DNA of 64,000 nt. Origin: Patagioenas fasciata. Taxonomy: Eukaryota; Chordata; Aves; Columbiformes; Columbidae. The notes beneath the pieces are model-generated. The model was not told where the DNA came from. It made no database searches and was given only the letters and a program-made list of their open reading frames with translations. Position numbers and translations under genes: made by a program. Location of the stretch: assembly GCF_037038585.1 (NCBI RefSeq), contig NC_092520.1, positions 123,660,001 to 123,724,000 of the forward strand, in the 5' to 3' direction. This document shows, piece by piece, positions 42,608 through 55,318 of the stretch. Numbering within the stretch: the first letter of the stretch is position 1; each line of letters starts with the position of its first letter.

Positions 42608-45600
42608 GAGCATCAACTCATTTGCACGAAGCTGTTCTTTTTTTTAAGAGTGGTTCCTTATTGCTTTCCCTGTGTAGAATGGGAAGTTGCATTAGTTCTC
42701 CAGATTAAGTGAGAAAAGTGTATTGTCTCATTGATATGAGTGTCCCACTCCTTCTACAGTGTCTTCTAAGCCCCTGTAGCAATCTGACTGGTAGAGTCTT
42801 CACACTTTAAGTCAGAGCACAAATAAAACAGTCTTAGTATAGTCTGTGTCTTTTTTTTTTCTTAAGGAACTAATGCTTTTTGCAGGCATAACACTTTTTC
42901 ATATCAAGTGAAATCCCTGCAGACATGTGATTTTTACTTGACTCAGGGGTCAAAAACAAAACAGAAGATATACCAAGTGGTGGAGCAAACAACTTTCTTG
43001 ATGTTAGGAATACCACAAGGAAATTTTGAAGGAACTGAGAGCCAGAAAGCCAAAGCTGGGCGGAGAGCTCCAGGAAAGCTTTACCACGTGGGAGGTACCA
43101 GCTCTGAAGGAGCCACATCCCTTTCCAAGGGTGGGGATGAACTGATGAACTGAGTAAACACTTTCCATTAGGCCAGTCCATCATGTCTCTGGGTATGTGG
43201 CTTACCATAGGGCTGTCACCACAGCTGTCATCACATTACTTTGCCTGCATCCTGGAGCCACACTTGACTTGTGAACCACAAGAGGTTCAAGAACCATGAG
43301 GTCATGATCCTTCATCCAGCTGATTTCTCTACCAAAGACTGTGCATTGATTTCCAAGCAAAATAAAATTGAGATTCACTTTAGCTTTGTAATTTTACAAT
43401 GCAGCTGGAGCTTTATATTTTTGTGTCAAAAAGAGTCCTAAAGGTAATGACATTTCAAATTGTTCCTCTGAAGCACTTTGGGTCCATAAGAGCCAGGTGA
43501 AGCTATCATGCTCTGTATGTGTGTGCACACATGGAGCTTACAGTGTTGAGAAGAAATTAGATATAGAAATCTAGGCTTTGGTTACCCTTGACTGGAAAAA
43601 AAACAAAAGAGATAAAAATAACAGCATTCTCAAGTGCTCCCTACACAAAAGTTAGTCCGTAAAAGTTAGGAAATCTACCCCAAATCAGAAGTTTTAAACT
43701 AAATAAAAAAAGATGCTATCTATTTGGATTCAAGTGTTAAGCTGTTAAGATGTATATTTCCAAGTTTTTTTCAACAACCTTGAGAGTGATACGGTAAATA
43801 TGTATTTTACTGTGTTTTAATAAAAATAGGATTTCTGCAAAAGATATTTCTTTCAGGTTATCTGATGAACTCTAGCCAGGTCCCTGGTGGCAAACCACTT
43901 GCCTTTTTTCTACATTGGACCTCTGCCTCATTGACCAGCTTGTTTCTATATAAAAAGGGTGACTGGAATTTGCAGGTATGTTAGTTATTGGTGATTTCTC
44001 ACTTGCTGTGAAGCCAGACCTTTGACAATTATAAACAGATGCCTCTGTAACACACTTGGTTCTGCTCAAAAAAGTGGAAAAGAGGTTTTATCCCCTATCA
44101 GAACAATAATAGTAAAACCATAGTTTTACTGTAGATAGTAAAACCTATGCAGTCACTGCCAGAAAAAAAAAAAAAATCTTCATGATAAAACTATTCATAG
44201 TTTGATTCAAAACCAGTATTTTTCTACCTAACTCACTTATTAAACTATGCTTTATCCAGTGCAAAAGTTGAGCAGAAGTGAAGCTGGGCTGAGGATGTTA
44301 AGTCTGTTATTATTCATCAAACATGACTTTCATCTGGAATAGCATGGCCAAATTCAGTGTTTCTGCCAACAAAGATTGTACTATCTGAGAAATATTGCCT
44401 GCCTGTCTGTCTTTAGGGGGGTGGGGGGCAGTGGGAAAAGTCAGATATTCAACATAATAATCCCCGATTTACAAAATACTAAGTTCTTAAAACCGTTGTT
44501 CTGTACTACTCTAGAAGTCAGACACACGTGAGCTTCCGAACTGCAACAGCGACCCAGACATAGTCTGTAGTATCTCAGTTAACTGCAATCTCAATTGAAG
44601 CTTGACTGTGTGCAGAAAAACTCAACCAGAAAATTCTTAAAAACATGAAATAACTACTACCATCTAATGTTTAAATGTTGTTATAGTGATTAATAATGCT
44701 TTGCAATAATATGAGTGCATCTCTACCTTTTTGATAATAAACAGATTGTATAAACAATATACTTAGAAGCTCCCATAACCTGATGAATCCATTATGGAAT
44801 TATATCTTTAACTCATATGCAAAACTAATTATAGGAAGAATGTGTATGCTGCAGCTGGTTGAAAACAATGGTAATTTTAAAAGCTTTTTATCTTATTTTT
44901 GTAATCCGCTTCTGCTTTATTTTGTATATACTCATCACTAGAAGACATCAAAAATCTTTAAAAATCAAGTTACACTGGTAACAAGACCTGGGTGTGCACA
45001 GAAATCTAAGTTTTGATTTTTTTTTTTAATTAGTGAGTGCTTTGTGCAGTTCAGTGAAACAAACCATGTTTGCCAGTGTTTCCCCACTTAATGTACTTTA
45101 TGAGAAAAGTCCAGGTTCTGAAGTATTTAAATCAATCTAATTGTCTTTGACATTTCTGCTACTTTTTGTATTTTTTTCTCCAGGATCTGTGTCTCTTTTT
45201 GGAGACTGGTTCTTCCTCTATCTCTGTTTTTTCTCATCTTCATATTACCTTCCTTGTTGTTTTCACCTTCCTTTTCATCAATGAAGTTTCAATGGACAAC
45301 AGTCTTTACATCAGAAACTTAATGTCATTCTCATTGAAGAATCAGACATCATAAGATTATGGGCACATCTACTCTACAGTCATAGGACAATAATGTAGAC
45401 ATCTATGCTAGCTTTAAACTGTCTCACTTGGTTAACAATGCTCAATATGAATCAGCATGAGCTCGTTTAACCTACTAAGAAAAGTCTGCAGAATAAGTAT
45501 GCACTAAATCCCACAAGACCTTCTTTGATGGGAAGTTACACTGTGTGATAATTTTGATAATCCCTGTTTAGATTTGGGAGATCACTGCTGGTGAAAAAGT

Positions 45601-46310
45601 GAAATCTTTTACTATCTCTAGTGTGTAAGTATTTGTAAACCTTTAGGTGTGAGTTGTCTTTCCACTGTGTCTGGATCCCAAAGTGGCTTTTCTTCTCTTC
45701 CAGTCAGATGAGGCCGTCTGTGCTAGAAGAGCTTTTGGTTATGATCTGGATTCATACTTCACATAAGTGTGGAGATTAATTAAGTGAGGAATGGATACCC
45801 AAGACACTTATAATTAACGCCTTAAGTAAGTTATAAACCAGGACTCCAAAGATGAAAGCTCACTGCTTGACTGATTTTACTAAATCACACATTCCCTCTC
45901 GACCACTGTTTTAAGGGCACAATCTTTGGCAGTTCCATGCACGTGATTTGAGAATTATTCACTTCAAAGTTTTTTGCTTTATCAACATCACAGTATTTTT
46001 TCCCAAGCGCTGCAGTACACGCTTATGTTAAATTCTTTGAACTTGCGTCACTTTGTGAGATCTGATTAAACCTTTTAGACCTGCAAGTAGATGTTTTGCA
46101 TATTGAAGAACTTGTTCTCATACCTAAATCTTTCTGCCTCCTGGGGTTCCTCACATGAAAGGTATTCTCCATCAGCTTTTTCAGATGCTTCTATTTTCAT
46201 CCTGGAAAACTATGATGATTTTAGGGGGGATCTAAGAAGGAGCAAGTTACTTTGAACCTTAGTTTTCTGCTAGAAGGTGGGCAGGCTTTTTGGTTTCAAA
46301 TTTAATTTAT

Positions 46311-46366
46311 TAAAAAAAAAAAAACAGAAAAACAAACAAACAAACAAACAAACAAAAACCAAACAA
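46311..46366 (+). repeat. Poly-A followed by (CAAA)n
   Basis: An A-run leads into CAAACAAACAAACAAACAAA units. A translated frame on the minus strand is phenylalanine- and valine-rich because of this repeat. Confidence 0.92.
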
Positions 46367-48803
46367 CAAAACCTCTAACAGCTTTTGACAAATTGGGTAA
46401 TTTTTGTCTTGGTATTTTCAGAGGCAGTGTTTGGACTCTGGTCCAATACTCCCAAAGTCTAAGAGAACTGGGGACAAGAAGGGAAGCCAGTATGTCTAAA
46501 AGCAAACTAGGAGTCAAAGTAAAAAAGACATCCTTCAATAAGTGGAAATCCAAATGAAGCACACAGAAAAGATAATAAACTTTCTGGCAAGCTAAATGTG
46601 AAACTATAATAAAGCTGGCCAAAAAAGGGTTCTGAGGAGCAAGGGTGCAAAATCTAACAATAAAAGCCTTTTTTTTTTTTTTTTTCAAATACATCAGAAG
46701 CAGGAAGTTTGCCAGCAAGTTGATGGCACCAATATATTACTGAAACATAAAAAGACCACTATAGAAGAACAGGTCTATAGCAGAAAAGCTTGAAAGTATT
46801 ACATTTGTAAATGCTCGTTATGGAGGGGCTTGAGGAAGTTTTCCTGTTGGAGCTATTTGTTGGGAACCATCCTGAGGAACTGCTGATACTGGAATGGTTT
46901 GATAGTAAAGGGGATAAGAATAAATCAGCACAACAGCAGGGCCAAGGGGCCATGCTGTACATGTGCAACTCGTCCAAAAGCTCTACAGAAACTCGAAGAG
47001 GAGTTCTCTTCCTGCATCCTAGCACTTAGGTCAACCTTTTTTTTAGAGATACATGACATTCTGTAGGTGATACGGCTTTTTGAGAAGGCTTCAGGACAAC
47101 CAGGAAACTGCAAACTTGTGTATGACTTCCATACTTCCAAACTGGTATAATCTTCCCTTACTATAGCCAAAACAAAACCAAAACAACTAAAAGGAAACAA
47201 ACCCCGTACTTATTACAGACCAATGCAGATAAAATTTCCAGCCTGTCTTCATAACATAAATAAGGCAAATATTACTGAGTGAGACCTGTGAGATCTTTTA
47301 TTGCCTTTTGCTATGATGCTAGTTGTATTATATATTCATTTAATTTATAAGAACTTAATCCAAAGTTTTATTAGAATATTCTAATCTGAGTGGTTACTTA
47401 GGTGTCACTGACTTAAATGTTTGTCCTTTGTAATACACAGTTGTGTGCTATGGCACAGTTATGTTTCCTGTACACTTCAAGGCTATCTGCTTATAACCTG
47501 CAGTAAACTCTCAACTTGAAATGCAAGGTCATGAGGGAAATGAAACTCTCACAGAAGATAAACTAATGGAACACAGTTCTCAGTTAAAGGTGAAACAAAA
47601 ATGTCCAAACACTAACTTGGTCTTCTCCAGAATAAGCTAGTGTTGTGGCTAGACTTTTATGGCAATACGGCTAATCCTGTGTAATTGTTCTAAATTCACC
47701 TGAAAGGTAATTCTGTCTTTTTAATCACTGTTTGGCTTTGGAGAGGAGGCTACCTTCTATTCTACCTTGAAGCCTTACCAGCTCACTCAGTCTAAATCAG
47801 ATTCAAGCACTGCACAGTTGGTATAAAAAGTGGAAAGGAAGAAGTAATACTACCTAAAAATTGAATCGACTGTGAGACGTTTGGTGGTTCATACGTATGG
47901 GAGAAAAGCTGGTGTTCCCACTTCCTCGTAGCATTAGTGTGGCTGATGTGAAAGACTGGCCTCCGCTCTGTTCCCTATCCATACTACTCAGGGGAAAAAT
48001 AAGGATTAAGGTTATTGTAAGTGATATTTTTGGTTAAGACATACCAGGGCCACCTGGTCCCTGCCTGATTGCCAGCGTAAGTCAGAACAGCCAGTTTATA
48101 TCCCGTTTCCCCTGATCCCTTAGGAGCTCTGGAAAGCTATGAAAAAGCCTAGAGCTGTGCACTTCATCTCCTCTTCAGCACTCCCTCTTCTGTTCCTTGG
48201 TGCAAAATCTGCCACCTGCGTGAAGGACTGAAGGAAAAAACCCTTTTTGCCCATCTAGTGCCTCCTAAGAACCTTCTGCATAGAAAATGATTTCATGTGG
48301 CCATTTTTTTGCCCTTGTTTTTTTACAGTCAGTGGCATAAACAGACTATATATAAACAATCCTGTGACCTGTAGATAGGTGAGACTTATGTTGGTCAATA
48401 ATAGCATGGTCAAAGCTTCAACTACTGTGCAATAAAACTCTCACTGTCTGTGTGGTACAGGGCTATGGCTTCAGAGACATTTTGCTTGTGAAGGTGCTGC
48501 CCAAAATGCCCATTGACATAAAGCAGACGTGTTAATTTCATCCCAGCACATTTTGGCTACAGAGAAGGTTGTTGGTGATAATATGTGGGCTTGCTCCTTT
48601 TGTTTTGATTTAGGGTTAAGTTTTACTTTCCATGGCAGGGTCTTGGTTTAACTTTCAGATACAGGGTAGCTGTTTCTATTATAGCTAGAAAGCTTTGACA
48701 GACCTATCTGAACATATAGGAGATCTCTATGAGAAATGGTGTTTGGGAATCCAGCTGCACATGACATCTTAAACATTGACTTCTGATCCTTTAACACACT
48801 TTG

Positions 48804-48910
48804 CTTTTCTCTTTTCCCTTTCCTTTCCTTTCCTTTCCTTTCCTTTCCTTTCCTTTCCTTTCCTTTCCTTTTCCTTTTCCTTTTCCTTTTCCTTTTCCTT
48901 TTTTTCTTTT
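48804..48910 (+). repeat. Polypyrimidine microsatellite, (CTTTC)n passing into (CTTTTC)n
   Basis: 107 bases contain only C and T. A pentamer array of about a dozen units changes to several hexamer units that differ by one extra T. The pure pyrimidine-purine strand split with mirror symmetry is the kind that can form a triplex. The open frames across it (GKERKGKERK on the minus strand, FLSFPFLSF on the plus strand) come from the repeat and are not genes. Confidence 0.95.
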
Positions 48911-49535
48911 GTCATGAATAGAGTGTGGAGCCACATAACTGCAAATGCAACTTCAGATCTTCTCCAGGCGGGTTCAGATAAGTGGTTGTTGCCTTTATTA
49001 TAACTTGAGCAAACGCTTTCATCCTGTTTTACAGGCACATACAAAACCTTTGTTTTTTTACTGGAGAGGATCACCTGCTTGTCTAAGATTACCATCAGAG
49101 CACACTGCCCATACTTTGTATGAAACATTTAGGAAGAGTTAAAAAGGACAAGTAAATAGTTTCTGCCCAATACATTTCACCTCTTTCTTTTTCATTTATG
49201 AAGATCATAGCTATCCACACTAATGAATTATTTGCTTTTAACCTTATTTGCCATTTATAGTTTTTTCTAATTTTATATATAATTTGTAACTTTTAAAACT
49301 CTGAGACAGAACTTTCTTAATTCCCTTAATTCAATACTGTTAGTGGAAGGGGGATAAATTTACCCAGATCACTTCAGATATACTACACTTACTCACTGAA
49401 ATCTTCAGGTACCATTTCAAAAGTTCATCCAGACTAAACGTTTAACTTTTACAGTGGAGGAGAGAAATCCTCTTTGCCCGTCAAAAAGTTTGTGGGACTT
49501 CACAAGTCTCAAAAAGTCAGGACTTAGAAAACAGA

Positions 49536-49621
49536 ACAAACCAAAACAAACAACAAACAAAACAACACAACAACAACAACAACAAACCCACAACAAAAAC
49601 AACAACAAAACACAAAACAAT
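49536..49621 (+). repeat. (AAC)n / CAAA simple repeat
   Basis: A/C-only tract with a pure AAC core (acaacaacaacaacaac) and mixed CAAA units. It directly precedes the CpG-dense islet. Confidence 0.92.
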
Positions 49622-49658
49622 TACCATTTTGTCTTAGTTATCGTCTTTCTTAAAACAC

Positions 49659-49822
49659 TGCGAGGGTCGTAGTTGCCCAAGAGAGGGAGGAGGAGGAGGA
49701 GGCCGCCCCTCCCGCCCGGCCCTGGAGCCTGCCGGCTCTCCCGGTACCGCAGCGCCACCCCGCGGATTCCGGCGGCACCGGCGGCCAGCGCCCCTCGACA
49801 GTACCCGTGTTCGCACCCCGGG
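49659..49822. promoter_or_regulatory. Isolated CpG-dense islet, possible promoter or first exon
   Basis: About 160 bp is sharply GC-rich, with roughly 20 CpG dinucleotides, in a setting that is otherwise AT-rich and CpG-poor. It includes runs of GGA repeats, GCCGCCCC, CCCGCCCGGC, CCGCGG and CGGCGGCACCGGCGG. It starts abruptly after an (AAC)n tract at 49536-49621 and ends near a CCCGGG at 49817. A second, smaller GC pocket lies at 50100-50220 (GCCAGGCGGACACCGCGGGG). Open frames on both strands run through it but are arginine-, proline- and glycine-rich, as GC-rich DNA gives by default. It may be a CpG-island promoter of an unannotated transcript. It may also be a GC-rich insertion or an unmethylated regulatory element. 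Confidence 0.4.
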
Positions 49823-52800
49823 TGTATCCAAAATAGAACCGCTGCATGTATTACCTTAATGTTCCCAAACTAAAGGAAGCAGGGAAATAAAAATCTTTAA
49901 AATGCGTAATGAGTCCTTTCAGGGTGTTTGAGCTGGGTTTAACAAGCCATTAGCATATTATTCATAAGATCTGCCGTGTCTTGCTTCTGTTTGCCCCACT
50001 GGCACGCTTGTCTCTGGTACCTGGACTTGACTGGGAATTTCCTGGCTGAGGAACTGAACACCGTGTCTTGTGATTTAATAGGAAACAAGCTGTTGCTAAG
50101 GCCTCTGAGCCCTCAGAGCTCCGCAGCCAGGCGGACACCGCGGGGAGCCATCATGCCCAGGGGAGAGGAGTTGAGGAGCAACTCCTGCCTTGCCCACCCA
50201 GGAAACCCAGTGCCCTGCTCTCCACCTATGAGAGTCATCTTTAAATACAGCATAGTATTTCTTCTAAAGCTAAATTTCACAAAGTTTCCACTTTAATTCC
50301 CTCACATTTGTGGATTTCATTTGCAATACAAAAAAAAAAAAAAAAATTGGAGGAAAATCAAAGAGGTTTTTCATAGATAGCAGTACATGTGCATGCATTT
50401 TCTCTACAGTGGATCTTGTGTAACTGTCAGAAAGTGACTTGATTTCTGGAAACCTGATTTATGGAACAGCAGATGGATGGATAGCTGATCCCCAGGGAAA
50501 AAATGTAAGTCATCACTGACAAGCATGTGAAAAGACCACCAAATTCCAAGTTGATGTTGTCAGACTGATAACTGTATTAGCAAACATTTTATATAAGCTT
50601 AGCTTGTGTGTTCCCTGGTAACTTTGTTGGTTTTAACAGCTTACATAAATATAATGGATATGAGCATTTCTTTAAGATCTGGTGTATCAAATTATATCAA
50701 AGCATTGAGTGAGAAACTGGCAATAGGTCATCCGAAAGAATGCAGTTTGACATGAAAGGATTTTTGTCAGCTAAGGTAAAAGTTCTCCAGGGGAGGAGAG
50801 GGAGATATATTGTTCTTAAAATATCTGATTCTCCACACATCCGTGTTCCACTAACAGTACAACAGTAGTTAAACCTGGTGAGAAATATCTATTTCTCATT
50901 AGTTTTAGTATCTTAATTAAACATATTTGAACAATGAGACAAGGGCAGAGTGGCTGAGTAGACATGTCCCTGCAACTGATACATGCAGACAGAAGAGCTA
51001 CATGGCAGATATATGTCGATATGGGCCATCCCCTCTTGTCGTGTTGTAAGTAGAAGCTTCCCTGCCCCACAACGCAGAGTGCTTTGTATGAGAAATCTTA
51101 TTAGCGCTATATCAAAACGTCACGTATTTGTGTTCTTTTTCAGATGAACTTTAATTGTGACCTTGCTGAGGGTGTATTGCTTGCTTTGGAAATACTTGCA
51201 ATATCCCCTAGAATGTTTATTTTCCACCCCAATATGCTGCCACATTCTTGCAAGCTTTCTCTGGTTGTAATGCAATGTTTGGCCAGGAAACAGAGAACAC
51301 AAATGAGAAACAGTTCCCCAGTCTTAGGGAAACGTAGTGAACCTATGTCAGAAAGTGTTTTATTGGAAACAAGACAAAGATTTCCAGAGAAATAATAAAT
51401 AAACAGCTGGTCAGCATCCCTGTAAGACCATCAACTTCAGATGTGTATTTCCTGGAAGAATCAGAGTATTTTGTTTAATTCTCTTCCTTTGCCCTCAGCA
51501 GGTAGGAGAAACAGAGGGCAGGTCTAGTGATAATGTTCCAAAACAAATAATTAGATATTTAATGTGTGCAGTAACAATACAATTTGCATAGCCAGCTAAC
51601 CATCTACACAGTTTCCAGTAATGGATCCAAACCACTGGATTTCTCCATGTATTTGTCAAAGACCAGCATTTAAGACAACAGTACCTGAAGAATTGGGCTC
51701 CAAAGGGTCAGCAGCGGATAAACTGTTTTCCCCTGCAGTGCTATGCAGGAACCTAACATCAACATTGATGTTACTACCCTTTTGCCAGGGTAGTAGAGTA
51801 TTGGTATGGTCAAGACCTGTGTTTTCTGAAACAAGGGCTCAGGTTCTCAGTGAAGACACAGAAGTTTTCCAAAACAGTGTCAGAGAGCCTGGTGCCCATG
51901 AAATCATAGCACCATCAACTCCTTGCACAGGGGCTAGATGGAAGTGCAGCTGTTGAAGTCAGACCTGAATTCAACAACAGTTGATTATGTCACCTCAGAG
52001 GGTAGACAGGATCCTGGCTGCACTGTCATTACCCTGAGAGTGCTCAAAATTCAGGTTCTCCATGATAGCTAACACTTCTCCCTTCAAAACCGTATCACAG
52101 AGGGATACAATATCTCAGAGCAACCCTAGAAGCAGGGTATCCACTTCCAATAGACTACAGGCTGGTTTAGAGGAACAGCAAGGGATCATGTTCTCCCACA
52201 AGTGCAAATACAGGTTGCAGAGCTTTGTAACCTTAAGTATCAAGACTAAAACATTGTTGGATGCTACCAGATGCTTTGAATCCCACTTTGTGATCAACAA
52301 CAGAGGCAGGGAAATAAGTGTGATGCAAATCAGAAAAGAAGGCTCGGGTAGGCTTTTCCTCATCTAGAAGCATGAGGACACTTGAAGATCTTGGAGCTGA
52401 GAAAAATTGAATGAAAGGGCTAGAAATGAGGAGGCTTTACAAATGCAGAGAAAGAGGCAGAGTCCTATATGACCAACCCAGTCATAAGAGAGTCTGCCAG
52501 ATTCCTTTCTGTTTTATGAAACAGCAAGGGAATTGATAATTACATACCAGTGGTGGGCTCCACAGTCCGGGTGGTGCCTGAGCCTAGAAGAACGCAGCAT
52601 GTCTATTACACTGCAAGTGAAGCTGTTGCACTGGCAGCTACCAAAGCCATTATTTTATTGCTAAGCTAAGCAGGTCAGACATGTATGTTCACTGATACCT
52701 CAAAATGCTTTGTTTGTACACAGATGCACTTCTGTGTGAACATTCAGTGAGTAGCAGCACATCCATGGATCTGCTTTCACTGATGTGGATGATGGGTGGG

Positions 52801-53328
52801 AAACCTAACACACAGAAGGAGGAGACTAACAAACAATAGACAATTTGCCTTCAGGACAGTGGTTAGACACACCTTTTCTTGCTATAAAGGCAAAATAAAA
52901 GGGTCAGGGGATTGGCTTTTGCACTCTAAGACAAGGGAATAAAACTGGCATTGTACTCTAGTAAGATGTCAACCTTGTGATCAGCAGCACAAAACCAAAG
53001 CCTTTGAGCAGACTGCTCCTTGTAGGTAATGTGGAGACACAGAATTGCTGTTAAGTGTATATGCAAATCAGCCCTTAAACACTGCAGTGTGTGGAGACGA
53101 CAGGTAGCCAGAACATCTGTGGTGCCACCTAGGTCTTCTCTCTCCCTTACGAAGACGCACAAATGGGCTTGCTCCATATGCCATACTGGTGTCAAATACA
53201 GCTTGTTTAAGGCAAGTTGGGTTATTGTAGCATGGCATTGCTTCTTGGAATGTAAGAGTACCATCTACAAGCTACATGTCCTCTGCTCTCCGCACTGCGC
53301 AGCAGTTGAGCATCCAGTGGTACCTTGG

Positions 53329-53360
53329 GACAGCAGGCCTTCACGACAGCAGGCCTTCAC
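53329..53360 (+). repeat. Perfect 16-bp tandem duplication
   Basis: GACAGCAGGCCTTCAC occurs twice back to back, followed by a partial third start (aACAGCAG). It falls inside a long chance open frame. Confidence 0.9.
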
Positions 53361-55277
53361 AACAGCAGTTGACAAGAAGCCCCAAACAACCAGACACATA
53401 ACAGCTGTTCTTTTGCTTCTGTTTGTTTCACACAGCCAGCCAGCCCTCCTCCAAGGCTCAGACATAGCCATGCCAAGCAACTGGATCTTTGAACTCTGGT
53501 GGAGCAGACGTGGAGATGAATTTTGTTAGCACACTGGAGTCCCTAACACTCTGATTGTGGCAGTGGCTTAAAAACCTAGTTGTAATTTGCAAAAGGCATT
53601 AGTGTCACTGCAACCATCTTTGTATCTAGGAAGGGAAAGCCTGCACAGAAAGTTTCTAGCAGGAGTTGAAACTTGGCACTGCTGCCCTAAGCCAACATGG
53701 GTGATGTTCAACACTTAAAAATATATTATACTATGCATTTACTGTACAATGTACAGCAGACATGGGAAGTCAGCAGATTTCTGGATTGTGCAGAAAATTA
53801 CATTCTCACTCTCTGTATACATCATACTTAGCAGGGACAGGTTAAAATTGGTTTCCCAGTACAGTACTGTCACAAGCATGTTTTATTTTTGTTCGAAGTC
53901 AGAGAATCTTTGGACCTATTGCATTTCTGCTCTGACTGCAAACATAAACTTCTGTATTTTTACTCATGTAGATTTTTGTTCTGATAAAGAATTGCACACA
54001 ACTTAAGTTTGTGCTTTGTAATATTGTCTGTAGATCAGGTTCTTCCACCTACGCAACAAGACAGTTTTTCAGAGGCATGGAGTTGCGTTGTTGACTTTTC
54101 AACAGCAGGTGGATGTTTAATGTCCCTTTGCACCCTTGGAGATCATTCGTTCATGTATTCTTTAGTCATCTGCCTACACACACCTTCTCTGCAAGTTTAG
54201 AGTTAAACCCACCATTAGCAGTAGAAAAATCAGTGCACATGAAGAAGAAAAAACAATTGGTTCTGGGCAAAGGCATGGAGTGCTTTGAGGATCTGTTTAA
54301 AATTCATTGTGCAGATTCCTGAGGAACTAATGTTCACTTCTAAAGTTTCATGGGTTGGGGATTTTTTTTTTTGGGAGGTGGGGGTGGAGAGTGTTTTTTT
54401 ATATCAAGACCTACAACAGGCTGTGAAGTAAGACTGATTAAATCAATTTCACCCTTGGTTAGCCACAGGTTCTTCCCGCTTCTGGCAGTAGCCAAACTTT
54501 AAAAATATTAGCAAAGCTTGTTCTTGCTTTCTTGTAGATGAACTAAAGTACATTTTCAGCCCTTCAGATCATAGGCTATAGTTCTGCTTAACCAGTTTCA
54601 GCTGATGACATCACTGACAGCCAAAACAAAGCAAGGAACTGCTGAATTTATCAACTACTAATACCATTAGTGGTGGAGAACCTGGGACTCCTGGTATCTT
54701 CACCTTTTGATAAAAGTCCACAACAGCTTCAGAAGAAAGGTTGCTACCAAGTGAAAACAGGTGAGAGAGTAACCATTTCAGTTACCTACTTTACAATAAC
54801 AGTAAAAAACAGTTTATTTTTTGCAGAAGATAAATATGTAAAGAATATTCACATCATTTAAATCAGTGGTCTGGCTTTTCAGTAACATGTAAAGAACATA
54901 CCAACACATCTTGTCCAAAATTATTGTGATTACATTCTGTCTTGTTTGGAAAACATTCAGCCTGTATTTCTAATGTTTTGTCATTTTTTTTCTTTGAAGT
55001 CTTCCCTGTGCAACTGAAGTTCAGAAAATAATAATGCAAGGCTCATCTTGCTTTCAAAAGACCTAGAGTAACTGTGCTAATCTTATTTGAAAGTAAGATT
55101 CATTCTTATCCATCATGTATTCAAGGGACAGTCTTTTGATATATGGAGGATGCTTGGAAATAATGTTCATTTGTCTTTGTCTAAGCTAAGTGACTACAAA
55201 AGCAGCCTTCACTTGTGAAGACAGGACGCCAGTCCTTCTCTTGACTGTTTGACCCAGGCCAATCTCATTTCCCGTAT

Positions 55278-55318
55278 GGGGTGGAGCACCCCAGGGACTG
55301 GGGTTTTTGGCCCACCCC
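55278..55318. other. Nested GC-rich inverted repeat
   Basis: Outer arms are GGGGTGG (55278-55284) and CCACCCC (55312-55318). Inner arms are ACCCCAG (55288-55294) and CTGGGGT (55298-55304) around a GGA loop. Both arm pairs are perfect, so transcripts of either strand could fold into a two-tier hairpin. Confidence 0.6.

Larger units (their letters stand above)
21481..49535. other. Intergenic or intronic DNA, no gene recognised
   Basis: This 28-kb AT-rich stretch has scattered simple repeats. If the 18.9-21.4 kb exons are real, later exons should lie here; I looked for a GPS-type cysteine motif and seven-helix segments and did not find them. Pockets of higher GC at 25440-25800 and 40300-40650 hold no convincing exon. 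The 171-codon frame at 22899 is judged chance. Confidence 0.55.

Noticed and set aside
46302-46718. 138-codon minus-strand frame
   Set aside because: Both ends are simple repeat (poly-lysine from poly-T, phenylalanine/valine from (CAAA)n) and the middle has no domain.
48769-49128. 119-codon minus-strand frame with lysine/glutamate repeats
   Set aside because: Produced by the (CTTTC)n microsatellite.
49634-49873. Arginine/proline-rich frames through the CpG islet
   Set aside because: GC-rich DNA gives stop-free frames on both strands by default; residue bias follows composition.
52062-52367. Possible resemblance to a phospholipid scramblase segment (FVINNRGREIS)
   Set aside because: Only about ten residues resemble the family, the rest does not, and flanking splice sites do not support an exon.
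53029-53529. 166-codon plus-strand open frame
   Set aside because: No family resemblance, and it contains a recent 16-bp tandem duplication that would break an ancestral frame. Kept only as part of a cluster finding.
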